Part shown: in pieces, positions 15,651 through 24,372 of the stretch
Layout of the letters: each line of letters starts with the position of its first letter
Numbering within the stretch: position 1 is the stretch's first letter
Source: Opitutaceae bacterium
GTDB lineage: Bacteria; Verrucomicrobiota; Verrucomicrobiia; Opitutales; Opitutaceae
Direction of reading: 5' to 3'
DNA length: 57,594 nucleotides
Assembly: GCA_005792355.1 (NCBI GenBank)
Contig: SXSC01000118.1
Location: forward strand, 1 to 57,594
The notes under the pieces: model-generated
Databases searched by the model: none
Seen by the model: only the letters and a program-made list of their open reading frames with translations
Told to the model about the DNA's origin: nothing
Made by a program: the position numbers and the translations under genes

Positions 15651-16676
15651 TCACTCCAGAAACGACGCCTGCGTCGGCGTTTTCGCCGCGCGTTTGGCGG
15701 CTTCTTCCTCCGGCGTGGCGTTGAGGTGCCGCGGCGGCTTGGAGGCTTTGCTCGCGACAGCGGTTTCACGATCCGCGACGATGCGGTCGCAGATCTGATG
15801 GATGTGCAGGCGCAGCCATTGAAACGTATTCGAACCGGGGCGGTAGTCCGCAGGCCCGTAGCCGTGGATTCTTCCCGACTGCAGGAGGCGATCATTTTGC
15901 TCGAATTCCGCCGCCTTGGCGGGGTTGTAGACCGCATACGCCCGGCCACCGCCTTGTTTGACGACTGAAAAACTGGGGACGTCACTCGGCCCGTCCGCGA
16001 TGTAGATCATGTTCGGCACGGGAATCCGTCGATCCTCCGCGGCCATCTTGGAGTTCACATCGATCGCGGGATTCTTGTTCGTGCCCTTGTTGATTTCGAA
16101 GATCGCGCGGGTCTTGGTGGTGTTGTCGATGACCATGCCGATCTGGGCGATTTCCGCCGTGGCGTCGATGGACAGTTCTTTCTGCCGCAGGAATCCTGGC
16201 TGCAGCGGGTTCTCGATGAACTCACAGGCCCACACTCCATCCAGGTGCTTTGCAATCGCGCTGCCGCGGATCATCGGCGCGATTCCGGTGCTCACGACAT
16301 AGTGCTCCAACGTGATCTCGTGCTTCCGGTATTCCGGTTTATCGCTGGAGAAGGAATTTGCGTGGCCAAAGAAATCGGGCAGCCCGGCGTAAAAGCTGAT
16401 GTCAGCGCCGCAGTCGAAGAGAACCTGGTTGTTGAGGCCTCCGAGCTGGCCCGAGCGAACATAAGTCAGCAAGTGGTTCAGATAGGCGATCTCGGGAGAG
16501 AGGTGGTAACCGCGTTTCCGGTAGTTTCCGGCGAGTTGGTTGGTCTCCTCCCAGAAGGTTGCTTCGTCGACGCCGTACCGGCGAAAGAGCGGTGACTGCA
16601 TGTATTCCGGGATTAACGTCTTGTCGAAATCCCAGATGAGCGCGATGGTGTTTTGCGTAAAAAGTGTCGTGGGCAT
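15651..16676 (-). CDS. HAD-superfamily hydrolase / phosphatase
   Basis: A 341-residue product. I start it at the ATG at 16676 (MPTTLFTQNTIALIWDFDK), since upstream in-frame sequence runs into the prfA promoter. HAD motif I is WDFDKTLIP, with the nucleophilic Asp and the acid/base Asp. Motif IV is YIADGPSDVPSFSVV. A large helical cap lies between about residues 25 and 130. It should hydrolyse a phosphate ester or phosphonate of unknown identity in the cytoplasm. The Ala/Lys-rich C-terminus (EEEAAKRAAKTP) looks disordered. It is divergent from prfA, with 109 bases between the starts. Confidence 0.85.
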   Translation of the reverse strand: MPTTLFTQNTIALIWDFDKTLIPEYMQSPLFRRYGVDEATFWEETNQLAGNYRKRGYHLSPEIAYLNHLLTYVRSGQLGGLNNQVLFDCGADISFYAGLPDFFGHANSFSSDKPEYRKHEITLEHYVVSTGIAPMIRGSAIAKHLDGVWACEFIENPLQPGFLRQKELSIDATAEIAQIGMVIDNTTKTRAIFEINKGTNKNPAIDVNSKMAAEDRRIPVPNMIYIADGPSDVPSFSVVKQGGGRAYAVYNPAKAAEFEQNDRLLQSGRIHGYGPADYRPGSNTFQWLRLHIHQICDRIVADRETAVASKASKPPRHLNATPEEEAAKRAAKTPTQASFLE

Positions 16677-16785
16677 TGCTGGTGAACCTTGCCGGGTGCA
16701 GTCGCCCGGCGTTGGGTCTGCCGGCATTGGAAGCCGAACCGACGGTCCGCGCAATTCGCAAATCTCCCTCCACCTTTCCCGTTTC

Positions 16786-17907
16786 ATGGATGAACTTCCC
16801 GAAATTACACCCTTTCAGCGCCGGCTTGACGAACTCGCGGCGCAGATGGCTGCGACGTCGTTTTACGCGAACCCCCGTCGGGCCGCCGAGGTAACGCGGG
16901 AGCATCAGCGGCTGTCTCTGTTGATTGCCGATTATCATGCGCACGCCCGGGTCACCATGGAATCGACGGAGGCCCGCGCGTATGAGCGGGATGTGAACGC
17001 CGACCCCGAGCTTCGCGAATTGGCCGTGGCGGAATTGCCCGAATTGGAAAAGAAGCGCGAGGCCCTGCGGCAGAAGGTCCTGCTGGCGATGATTCCGCCG
17101 GAGGCGACTGACTCGCGCAACACCGTCATGGAAATTCGCGCGGGCACCGGGGGCGACGAGGCGAGTTTGTTCGCGGCCGAGTTGTTTCGGCTCTATTCGA
17201 AATTCGCGGACGGCAAGGGTTGGAAGATCCAACCGATGAGCAGCAGCATGTCCGAGCGGGGTGGGTTCAAGGAGGTCATTTTCTTGATCACCGGCAGCGA
17301 GGTCTACAAGCAGCTCAAGTTTGAGAGCGGCGTGCACCGGGTGCAGCGGGTGCCGGTGACCGAGGCGAATGGCCGCATCCACACTTCGACGGTTACCGTC
17401 GCGGTGCTGCCCGAGGCCGAGGAAGTCGATGTCCAGATCGATCCGCAGGATCTCGAGATCACCGTCTGTCGGGCGAGCGGTCCGGGCGGGCAGGGGGTCA
17501 ACACCACCGATTCCGCGGTCCAGATCCTGCACAAGCCGACCGGACTCATTGTCTCCTGTGCGGACGAGCGGTCGCAGTTGAAGAACAAGGCGCGGGCCAT
17601 GACGGTGCTGCGATCGCGGCTCCTCAAGCGCCGGGAGGAGGAAGAGCGGGCAAAATACGCCGCCACCCGCCGGAGCCAGATCGGGTCGGGTGATCGCAGC
17701 GAGCGCATTCGCACCTACATTTTTCCGCAGAACCGTCTGACGGATCACCGCATCGGGCTGACGCTGCACAGCCTGCCCCAAATCATGGAGGGGAACATCG
17801 AGGCGGTCATTGTCGCGTTGCAGCGGGCGGACTACGAGGAGAAGATTGCCGCGATTTCCGGTCATGATTTTTCGGCCGCCCGGGCCGCCGCAGTCGACGC
17901 CGATTGA
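16786..17907 (+). CDS. prfA: Peptide chain release factor 1
   Basis: A 373-residue class I release factor. The start is the ATG at 16786 (MDELPEITPFQRRLDELAA). The GGQ motif lies in GPGGQGVNTTDSAVQ and is the methylation target. The anticodon-mimic region HRVQRVPVTEANGRIHTS has PVT in place of the usual PAT tripeptide that reads UAA/UAG; the change is conservative. RSQIGSGDRSERIRTY and LTDHRIG match the RF1 signature. prmC starts two bases after its stop, so the factor and its modifying enzyme are co-expressed. Confidence 0.96.
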   Translation: MDELPEITPFQRRLDELAAQMAATSFYANPRRAAEVTREHQRLSLLIADYHAHARVTMESTEARAYERDVNADPELRELAVAELPELEKKREALRQKVLLAMIPPEATDSRNTVMEIRAGTGGDEASLFAAELFRLYSKFADGKGWKIQPMSSSMSERGGFKEVIFLITGSEVYKQLKFESGVHRVQRVPVTEANGRIHTSTVTVAVLPEAEEVDVQIDPQDLEITVCRASGPGGQGVNTTDSAVQILHKPTGLIVSCADERSQLKNKARAMTVLRSRLLKRREEEERAKYAATRRSQIGSGDRSERIRTYIFPQNRLTDHRIGLTLHSLPQIMEGNIEAVIVALQRADYEEKIAAISGHDFSAARAAAVDAD

Positions 17908-17908
17908 G

Positions 17909-18757
17909 ATGCTCAACGTCCTGGAAATCATCAAGCGGACGACCGAGTTTCTGGCCGGCAGGGGCATCGCCTCGCCGCGCCTCAACGCGGAGTTGCTGGT
18001 GGGCCACGCCCTGGGCCGAAAGCGGATGCAGCTCTATCTGGAGTTTGAACGACCGTTGACCGAGGTCGAGCTGGAGCGGATCCGCCCGCTGGTGCGCCGC
18101 CGCGCCCACCATGAGCCGCTGCAATACGTGGTGGGAGACACGGAGTTCTGCGGACTCAAGCTCAAGACCGATCGCCGCGCCCTCATCCCGCGACCGGAAA
18201 CCGAGCAGTTGGTGGAGTTGGTGCTCGCCTGGTGCGCGGTCAATCAGCCGGCGGAGCATATCCTGGATTTGGGTACAGGAACCGGCGCCATTGCCCTGGC
18301 CCTCGGAAGGGCGTTGCCCGCCGCGCAGGTGGTGGCCGTGGAACGGAGCGCGGAGGCACTCGCCCTGGCGGGCGAAAACGCCGCGGCGAGCAATCTGGGG
18401 GAGCGAATGACCTTCGTGTGCTCCGACTGGTTTTCGGCTTTGCCGGCAACTCGCTTCGACGTGATCGTTGCAAACCCGCCGTATCTTGCGCCGGAGGAAA
18501 CCGCCGCGACCGCCCGGGAGGTGCGGGAGTATGAGCCGCTGGCAGCGCTGACCGGCGGGGTCAACGGGCTGGGTGATCTTGAGGTGATCATCCAGGATGC
18601 GCCCGCGTACCTGAGGGCGGGCGGATTGCTGGCGCTCGAGACGGGAATCACGCAGCATCCCCATTTGTTGGGGGCCCTGCGTCAGGCGGGCTTTTCGCAC
18701 GCCGGAGGCCGGTGCGACCTCGCCGGTCGCGATCGTTTTATCCTCGCGGTTTTGTAG
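17909..18757 (+). CDS. prmC: Release factor glutamine methyltransferase
   Basis: A 282-residue enzyme with a helical N-terminal substrate domain (residues 1-95) and a Rossmann SAM-binding domain (HILDLGTGTGAIALAL). The NPPY motif VANPPYLAPEE, followed by EPLAALTGG, is diagnostic of PrmC. It methylates the Gln of the GGQ loop of RF1/RF2. It lies directly behind prfA. Its 3' end overlaps the 3' end of the convergent Prc gene by 20 bases. Confidence 0.95.
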   Translation: MLNVLEIIKRTTEFLAGRGIASPRLNAELLVGHALGRKRMQLYLEFERPLTEVELERIRPLVRRRAHHEPLQYVVGDTEFCGLKLKTDRRALIPRPETEQLVELVLAWCAVNQPAEHILDLGTGTGAIALALGRALPAAQVVAVERSAEALALAGENAAASNLGERMTFVCSDWFSALPATRFDVIVANPPYLAPEETAATAREVREYEPLAALTGGVNGLGDLEVIIQDAPAYLRAGGLLALETGITQHPHLLGALRQAGFSHAGGRCDLAGRDRFILAVL

Positions 18758-20975
18758 CGGCGGGGGCGCCGACGTTCGAAGTGATGGCCGTGAGAGGCGC
18801 GCGGTTGCTGGCCCATGACTCGCGATTACGCCCCAGGGCGATCGCATCACTCACGACTCGCAGGGTCTCCCGCAGATGTACATCGGCCTTCACGTAGGTT
18901 TCATTTTCCTCCGCCGAGCCGTCGAGCCCCTCATCGTCGTCGTCTTCCTTTTTTGGGGCACGAATCTTTGGCGCCGGCGGCGGCCCCAGGTAGTACGGCT
19001 TGAACGGGTAATCGCTTTTCGCGATTCGTTCCTTTTCAAGCTTCATCTCCTTGCGAAAGGCATCTTCCTCGGCCTTTTGTTTGCGCCGCTCTTCCAGGTT
19101 CACCGAGATCAACTTCTGCTCCTGGCGAGTCTTGAAACGGTCCACCACTTTGCGCAGGTAGGTGAATTCATCGAGCTTTGACTGCCGGTCGAGACTGGCC
19201 TGGCGCAGTGGCGTCAGAACCTTGGGATCCAAGGGCCCGCCCTCGAAAAAACTGGTGGGGATTTGGTCCCAAACCAGTGCCCGGGGCAGGTCGCCCTCAC
19301 CGATGGGCAGATAGTCCTCGATGGAGGGCAGAATGAGATCGGGCACGACTCCCTTGAGCTGGGTGGAAGCCCCGCTCGGCAGGTAATACTTCTGAATGGT
19401 GAACTTCGCCGCCCCGGTTTTCTGAGGGGAAAGCGCGAGGGCCCGGGAAAGTTGTTTCATCTCGACGACCTGCTGCACCGAACCCTTGCCGTGCGTGGAG
19501 CTGACGCCGACGACGACGGCGCGACCGTAGTTCTGCAGCGCCCCGGCGACGATTTCGGAGGCCGAGGCGCTGAAGCGATCCACCAAAACCGCCAGCGGGC
19601 CGGCGTAGGCGATTTTGGGATCGCGGTCGCTGTCGACGTGAATCTCGCCGTTATAGTTCTTCACCTGCACAATCGGGCCGCGACTGATGAAGAGCCCCGC
19701 GAGTTCGATGGCCTCGCTGAGGTAACCGCCGCCATTGCGTCGCAAGTCGAGCACCAATCCGACGACGCCCTGCTGCTTCAACTGCTCGATCAGCCGGGCG
19801 ACATCCCGGGAAGCCGTGGTTTTCTCCGTGTCCGTATCGCCGTCGTCGGCCGGGCCATAAAACGCCGGCAGGGTAATCACTCCGATGGGCTGAGTCTTCC
19901 CGTCAGGTTCCAGCAGGTCGAACGTGGCGGCCCGGGCGCGGGCGGAGTTAAGTTTGACGGTGTCGCGCACGATGATGATTTCCCGGCGCACCGAGGAGTC
20001 AGACGCATCCGCCGGTTGGATCAGAAGGCTGACCGGCGTGCCTTTCTTGCCGCGGATCTTGTCGACGATTTTCCGCAACTTCATGCCGATGATTTCCACC
20101 GGTTCGGCACCTTTTTCGGCGACCGAGATAATCTTGTCGTTGGGCTTTAACTCCCGCCCGATATCCGCGGGCCCGCCGGGAACGATTTCCTTGACGATGC
20201 AATAGTCGTCCTCGACACCCAGCAGCGCCCCAATGCCGACGAGTTGGAGCTTCATTTGAATGCCGAAATCTTCAAACGTCGTCGCGGAAAAATACGTCGA
20301 ATGCGGATCGTACAGGCGCGCGATGGTGGAGAGGTAGATTTCGGCCAGATCGTTGCCTTCGATCTCACCCAGATTTTTGAGCATTCGCTCGTAGCGTTTG
20401 CGGACGAGCGCCCGGGCCTCGTCGAGGGACTTTTTGTTGAGGACTTCCTGCACCAACTCGAATTTCAGGCGACGCAACCACAGTTCATCGGCCGCCGCCG
20501 CGCTCGCGGGCCATTCCGATTTTTGGCGATCGAGCCGGTAGGATTCGCTGACGGAAAGATCCCAGTCCTTCTTCAACTGCCCGAAGATCCATGCGATGCG
20601 GGACTCCACCCGCGCTTGATAGACATAAAAGATTTCGTAGGCGGCGTTGATGTTCCCAAGAAACGCGGTGTTGTAATAGACGTTCTTGCTGTGCTCTTCC
20701 ATGAACCTGGTCCGGTCGGGCCCGAGAAAAAACAACCGCTGGCCGTCGAGCTCGCCCATGAAGTCGGGAATGACGTTGGCGTAGTCGGCGCTGCGCACGG
20801 CATCATGGTTGTAGTGGAGTTCATCCAGGAGTTTGGTCAGCGTGCTCGCTTCGGCGGCCAGCGTGGTCGAGGTGGAAAATCGCTTTTGATCGGTTGCGCT
20901 CAGGCCAGCCGACGGGGCGAGCAGCAACCAGAGCAGGAGGGCGAAGCGACGGGGAAATTCGAAAACGCGAGTCAT
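18738..20975 (-). CDS. prc: Carboxy-terminal processing protease (Prc/Tsp type, S41)
   Basis: A 745-residue periplasmic protease of Tsp size. The start is the ATG at 20975, giving a signal peptide (MTRVFEFPRRFALLLWLLLA). An N-terminal helical domain is followed by the PDZ domain (about residues 240-320, with GIGALLGVEDDYCIVKEI). The S41 core has LVLDLRRNGGGYL and the catalytic pair, a Ser in SASASE (about 469-473) and Lys497 in THGKGSVQ. The DUF3340-like tail includes a charged helix and a run of acidic residues (KKEDDDDEG). It trims or degrades C-termini of periplasmic proteins. It is on the same strand as the rhomboid upstream. Confidence 0.93.
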   Translation of the reverse strand: MTRVFEFPRRFALLLWLLLAPSAGLSATDQKRFSTSTTLAAEASTLTKLLDELHYNHDAVRSADYANVIPDFMGELDGQRLFFLGPDRTRFMEEHSKNVYYNTAFLGNINAAYEIFYVYQARVESRIAWIFGQLKKDWDLSVSESYRLDRQKSEWPASAAAADELWLRRLKFELVQEVLNKKSLDEARALVRKRYERMLKNLGEIEGNDLAEIYLSTIARLYDPHSTYFSATTFEDFGIQMKLQLVGIGALLGVEDDYCIVKEIVPGGPADIGRELKPNDKIISVAEKGAEPVEIIGMKLRKIVDKIRGKKGTPVSLLIQPADASDSSVRREIIIVRDTVKLNSARARAATFDLLEPDGKTQPIGVITLPAFYGPADDGDTDTEKTTASRDVARLIEQLKQQGVVGLVLDLRRNGGGYLSEAIELAGLFISRGPIVQVKNYNGEIHVDSDRDPKIAYAGPLAVLVDRFSASASEIVAGALQNYGRAVVVGVSSTHGKGSVQQVVEMKQLSRALALSPQKTGAAKFTIQKYYLPSGASTQLKGVVPDLILPSIEDYLPIGEGDLPRALVWDQIPTSFFEGGPLDPKVLTPLRQASLDRQSKLDEFTYLRKVVDRFKTRQEQKLISVNLEERRKQKAEEDAFRKEMKLEKERIAKSDYPFKPYYLGPPPAPKIRAPKKEDDDDEGLDGSAEENETYVKADVHLRETLRVVSDAIALGRNRESWASNRAPLTAITSNVGAPAATKPRG

Positions 20976-21063
20976 GGGTTTCGTGGATGGGAATTGGCTG
21001 AAAGGTTTTTGACGGGCCCTGATGGCGGGCGGGCCGTCGCTGATCGATGTTATTCGGGCGTCG

Positions 21064-21969
21064 TTATCGCCGGCTGAGCAGATCTTTGGCATCGTCCAGC
21101 ACGCGGCGTTCCGCCGGAGTCAGCGCGGCCAACCCGTCACGATTGATCTTGTCGAGAATGCGATCAATCTCGACGCGAATGTCGCCGCGCGAGCCGGATT
21201 TTGCGGCGGGAGGCCCGGCCAATTCCTCCTCGGGTGGCTGGGCGACCGGCCGCGAGCGGCGGGCGGCGACGACGGGCTGCGCGGGGCGGCTGAACCGCCA
21301 GTCAGTCTGATGAAGAAACCGGCAATAAATCCACCCGGCCAGCATGCCGCCAAGGTGGGCGGACGGCGCGTAGTCAAACGGGGAGGCACGACCGAAAATT
21401 TCGAAGAGCAGCATCGCGAGCGCATCAACCAGCAGCAACGCACCAGCGAAATACCTCGGGCGGAGGGTCACCGGGAAGAAGAAGAACAAAAGCAGACGGA
21501 TTTCCCGGTTGGGATAGAGCAACGCATACGCGGCCGCCAATCCATACAAACCCGCGGTCGCACCAAAGAGGCTGCCGCCGGTTTGCCAGTGCACCGCGCT
21601 CCAGAGCATTGCCCCGGTCAGGATGCTCCCGCCAAACACTGCCACAAAACCCCGTGCACCCAGCGGGGACGCCAATTCCCGGCCCAGGAGGAACAGACCG
21701 GCCAGCACGAGCCCGACGTGGAAAAGATTGCCCGTGCTATGTACCAGCCAGTGGGTAAACGGCGACCAGAGCCTTCCTTGGGAAAGGCCTTCCACGGAAA
21801 AGGCAAGTTCTCGCACCAAATTTGACGTTCCACCCAACCAACCCGTTCCGGCCGCGATCTGCAGGACGAATGCCCCGGCGATGGCACAGATCAACCAGGT
21901 AACAACCGAAGTTGTCTCCCGTTGGTAGTCGCCACGCATGTAAGGCCGGTCCGAAAGCATTGAGAGCAT
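21064..21969 (-). CDS. Rhomboid-family membrane protein with altered active site
   Basis: I start at the ATG at 21969 (MLSMLSDRPY), giving 301 residues and about six membrane segments. The rhomboid HxxxxN region is present (THWLVHSTGNLFHVG), and the catalytic-type His205 is in SAHLGGMLAG. The GxSG position, however, reads GATAG: the nucleophile position is Thr138 and the next Gly is Ala. Active rhomboids need Ser here, so this may be a pseudoprotease or use Thr. The soluble C-terminal tail ends RILDKINRDGLAALTPAERR, a short motif seen after rhomboid domains in Bacteroidetes and Verrucomicrobia. It lies 88 bases upstream of prc. Confidence 0.85.
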   Translation of the reverse strand: MLSMLSDRPYMRGDYQRETTSVVTWLICAIAGAFVLQIAAGTGWLGGTSNLVRELAFSVEGLSQGRLWSPFTHWLVHSTGNLFHVGLVLAGLFLLGRELASPLGARGFVAVFGGSILTGAMLWSAVHWQTGGSLFGATAGLYGLAAAYALLYPNREIRLLLFFFFPVTLRPRYFAGALLLVDALAMLLFEIFGRASPFDYAPSAHLGGMLAGWIYCRFLHQTDWRFSRPAQPVVAARRSRPVAQPPEEELAGPPAAKSGSRGDIRVEIDRILDKINRDGLAALTPAERRVLDDAKDLLSRR

Positions 21970-22104
21970 CCTAGGGGGAAGGCCTCCAAACACAAGCCGC
22001 CACCATGCGTTGGCCAGCGGAATTATTCGGGGGAAGGTTGTGAGATTTTCCTCACGGTGCCCGCTTGACAGCACCGGCACATATTATCTTTGTCGCTCGG
22101 TCAT

Positions 22105-22341
22105 ATGGCTAACAAGTCCGACAAGTGGCCCACGAACATCACGGGAAAATTCTACGTCGACCAGCAATGCATCGACTGCGATCTCTGCCGGGAGACCGCG
22201 CCTTCGTTTTTTACGAGGCATGATGAAGGAGGGTATTCTTACGTGACCAAACAGCCGGGCACCGACGAAGAAATCGCCCAGTGCATGGAGGCCCTCGAGG
22301 GCTGTCCCGTCGAAGCGATTGGCAGCGACGGCGCGGAGTAA
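22105..22341 (+). CDS. 4Fe-4S ferredoxin
   Basis: A 78-residue single-cluster ferredoxin. The cluster ligands are CIDCDLC (C-x2-C-x2-C) near residue 22 and the distal Cys in LEGCPVEAI near the C-terminus. An extra Cys (AQCMEA) precedes the distal one. It is a small soluble electron carrier whose partner is unknown. The ATG at 22105 follows a leader with a TTGACA at 22065. It is transcribed divergently from the rhomboid and ends in a terminator at 22376. Confidence 0.93.
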   Translation: MANKSDKWPTNITGKFYVDQQCIDCDLCRETAPSFFTRHDEGGYSYVTKQPGTDEEIAQCMEALEGCPVEAIGSDGAE

Positions 22342-22375
22342 ACGCTCCGGCCAGCGGGTTTTTCACCCGGCGATT

Positions 22376-22403
22376 CCCGGCTGCTTCAGCCGGGTTTCTT
22401 TTT
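22376..22403 (+). terminator. Rho-independent terminator after the ferredoxin gene
   Basis: The stem CCCGGCTG / CAGCCGGG with a three-base CTT loop is followed by TTTCTTTTT. It lies 35 bases after the ferredoxin stop and separates it from the receptor gene at 22426. Confidence 0.88.
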
Positions 22404-22425
22404 GCCCCGAGCATCTTGTTAATCA

Positions 22426-24318
22426 ATGTTCCACGATCAGCTGTACAATTACAGCCGTCCGAGACCGATCCGGCCCGGCCCTCGCTGGATGAGATTCCTC
22501 TGCGTCGTGCTCGGCACCGGATGGCCGCTCACGGTCGGGGCGCAAGGTACGGTGACGCTTCCGGAACTCACGGTCTATTCGCCGCGGGTGGCCAACCAGT
22601 CTCCCGCCGGTGCGTTTGCCATGACCGTTTCGGCACTGCGTTTCGAGCCGCGGGTTGATATTCAGGGGCGCAATCTGGCGGAAGGGCAGGCCGATATCAC
22701 AATTCGGGGAGGTATTTTTGAGAACACGGGATTCCAACTGGGAGCGGTCACGATCCTCGACCCGCAGACCGGCCATTATCTCGCCGAGCTGCCGGTGGCG
22801 CCCGTTTTCCTGGGTGCGCCCAAAGTCGTGACCGGCGCGGATCTCGCGCTGGGCGCGGCCAACGCCACCGTCGGAGCCCTGGCTTACGAATGGCGGCCGG
22901 TGCGCACCGCCGGGGCGGCGGCGGTCTCTGTCGGGGAAAATAACCTGAGACGGGCCGAAATTTATCAGGGCTTCAGCGGTGGCCCGGCGGCCGCCCCTCG
23001 GGGGGTGGGCGTTGATGTCGCACTGGCGCAGTCCGCGTCCGACGGAGCCGTGGCGTTTGGTGAGCACGAATTCAAGCGCGCGAATCTGCGGCTCCAGCTT
23101 TCCGCCAAAACCACGCAGACGGATTTTTTCGCGGGATATCAGGACAAACAATTCGGCTGGCCCAACCTCTACACGCCGTTCAATTCGAACGAAACGGAGA
23201 AGATCGAAACGGCTCTCTTCGTGGTGAATCATCGCGTCGACCTCGGGGCCGGCGACCGGCTCGAGGCCGCGGTTTTTCACCGGCGCAACAAGGACGACTA
23301 CGCGTTCAACCGGTTCGCGGCGGTCGGTCCCGTGCATCCGTTTCAGCACACGACCTGGTTGCGCGGCGGTTCGGTCAACGGGCATCGCACGATGGGCGGG
23401 CTCGGGTTGGATTTCCGGGGGGAAGTGCTGGCCGACCAGATCAATTCGACCTCCCTCACGGCCGGCCGGTATCGGACGCGCACGCTGACAAAGCTCGCGC
23501 TCCGTGGCGCAAAGGAATGGACCCCCGCGGCCGGCGGCCGCGCCCTGGTCCGAGCGGGCCTCACCCACGATGACACCAACCGGGACGGCGGAAAATTTTC
23601 ACCGGTGCTGGAAATCGCCCGCGAGTTGACCTCGCCGGGGCTGCGGCGCATTTACGCGAGCTACACGGAAACGTCACAGGTTCCCACCTACACCGCGCTC
23701 AATTCGAATGCGACGGCGGGTCTCTTCCGCGGGAACCCCAACCTCGGCCGGGCGGCGAGTCACAATCTGGAAGCCGGGGTCGCGGGGGCGTGGAGTGGCT
23801 GGACCACGGAGGCGGCGGTATTTTACCGGCGCGATGTGGCCCTGGTCGACTGGACGTTTCGCCGGGGAGTTGTCGCACGCACCGCGAATCCGGTTGATCT
23901 CAACGTCGCGGGCTTCGAATGCGTGGCGCGCCGGACCTGGTCCGCCTGCGAGGTGGTGGTGGGCTACACGACCCTGCACAAAGCCGCCGATTATCGCGGC
24001 GCGGTGGTTGACGCCAGCTTCTACGCACTCAATTACGCGCGCCACCGGTTGACGGCGGCGTTCCTGGTTCGCCTCGGGCACGGCTTCGAACTGCGCATCG
24101 ACAACGCCGCGCGGATGCAGGCGGACAACCTCCTGCGGATCGTGGGTGGGGACGACGCGCTGCTTTCGGCGGTTGGCCTGTCATTTCGGCCGGCGGCGGT
24201 GCGGGGGCTGGAGTTTTCCGTCCAGGCTGACAACCTCTGGAACAGCGCCTACCAGGAGGTCCCGGCGGTCCCGGCTTCGCCCCGGCAGGTTTCGGTGACG
24301 GCTTCCTTTGCCTGGTAG
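22426..24318 (+). CDS. TonB-dependent outer-membrane receptor
   Basis: A 630-residue beta-barrel receptor. The signal peptide is MRFLCVVLGTGWPLTVGAQG, whose Met at 22489 could be the real start. A TonB-box-like LPELTVYS comes next, then a plug domain (QADITIRGGIFENTGFQLGA) of BtuB-like pattern. Alternating beta strands run to a terminal Trp (SVTASFAW), as expected for barrel insertion. It takes up a scarce ligand using TonB energy; the BtuB-like plug hints at a cobalamin-type ligand, but no cobalamin riboswitch is visible upstream. At 630 residues it is small for the class. Confidence 0.88.
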   Translation: MFHDQLYNYSRPRPIRPGPRWMRFLCVVLGTGWPLTVGAQGTVTLPELTVYSPRVANQSPAGAFAMTVSALRFEPRVDIQGRNLAEGQADITIRGGIFENTGFQLGAVTILDPQTGHYLAELPVAPVFLGAPKVVTGADLALGAANATVGALAYEWRPVRTAGAAAVSVGENNLRRAEIYQGFSGGPAAAPRGVGVDVALAQSASDGAVAFGEHEFKRANLRLQLSAKTTQTDFFAGYQDKQFGWPNLYTPFNSNETEKIETALFVVNHRVDLGAGDRLEAAVFHRRNKDDYAFNRFAAVGPVHPFQHTTWLRGGSVNGHRTMGGLGLDFRGEVLADQINSTSLTAGRYRTRTLTKLALRGAKEWTPAAGGRALVRAGLTHDDTNRDGGKFSPVLEIARELTSPGLRRIYASYTETSQVPTYTALNSNATAGLFRGNPNLGRAASHNLEAGVAGAWSGWTTEAAVFYRRDVALVDWTFRRGVVARTANPVDLNVAGFECVARRTWSACEVVVGYTTLHKAADYRGAVVDASFYALNYARHRLTAAFLVRLGHGFELRIDNAARMQADNLLRIVGGDDALLSAVGLSFRPAAVRGLEFSVQADNLWNSAYQEVPAVPASPRQVSVTASFAW

Positions 24319-24372
24319 TTGCCGGGATTGCGGTTTGACATCCCGCCCCGGCGGCCGGTTCTTCCGAGGGGA

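Noticed and set aside
22065..22070. TTGACA upstream of the ferredoxin as a sigma-70 -35 box
   Set aside because: No matching -10 sequence at 16-18 bases; the nearest TATTAT is only 11 bases away.
22345..22425. Cobalamin riboswitch ahead of the BtuB-like receptor
   Set aside because: The gap is only about 80 bases and is occupied by the ferredoxin terminator; no B12-box is present.
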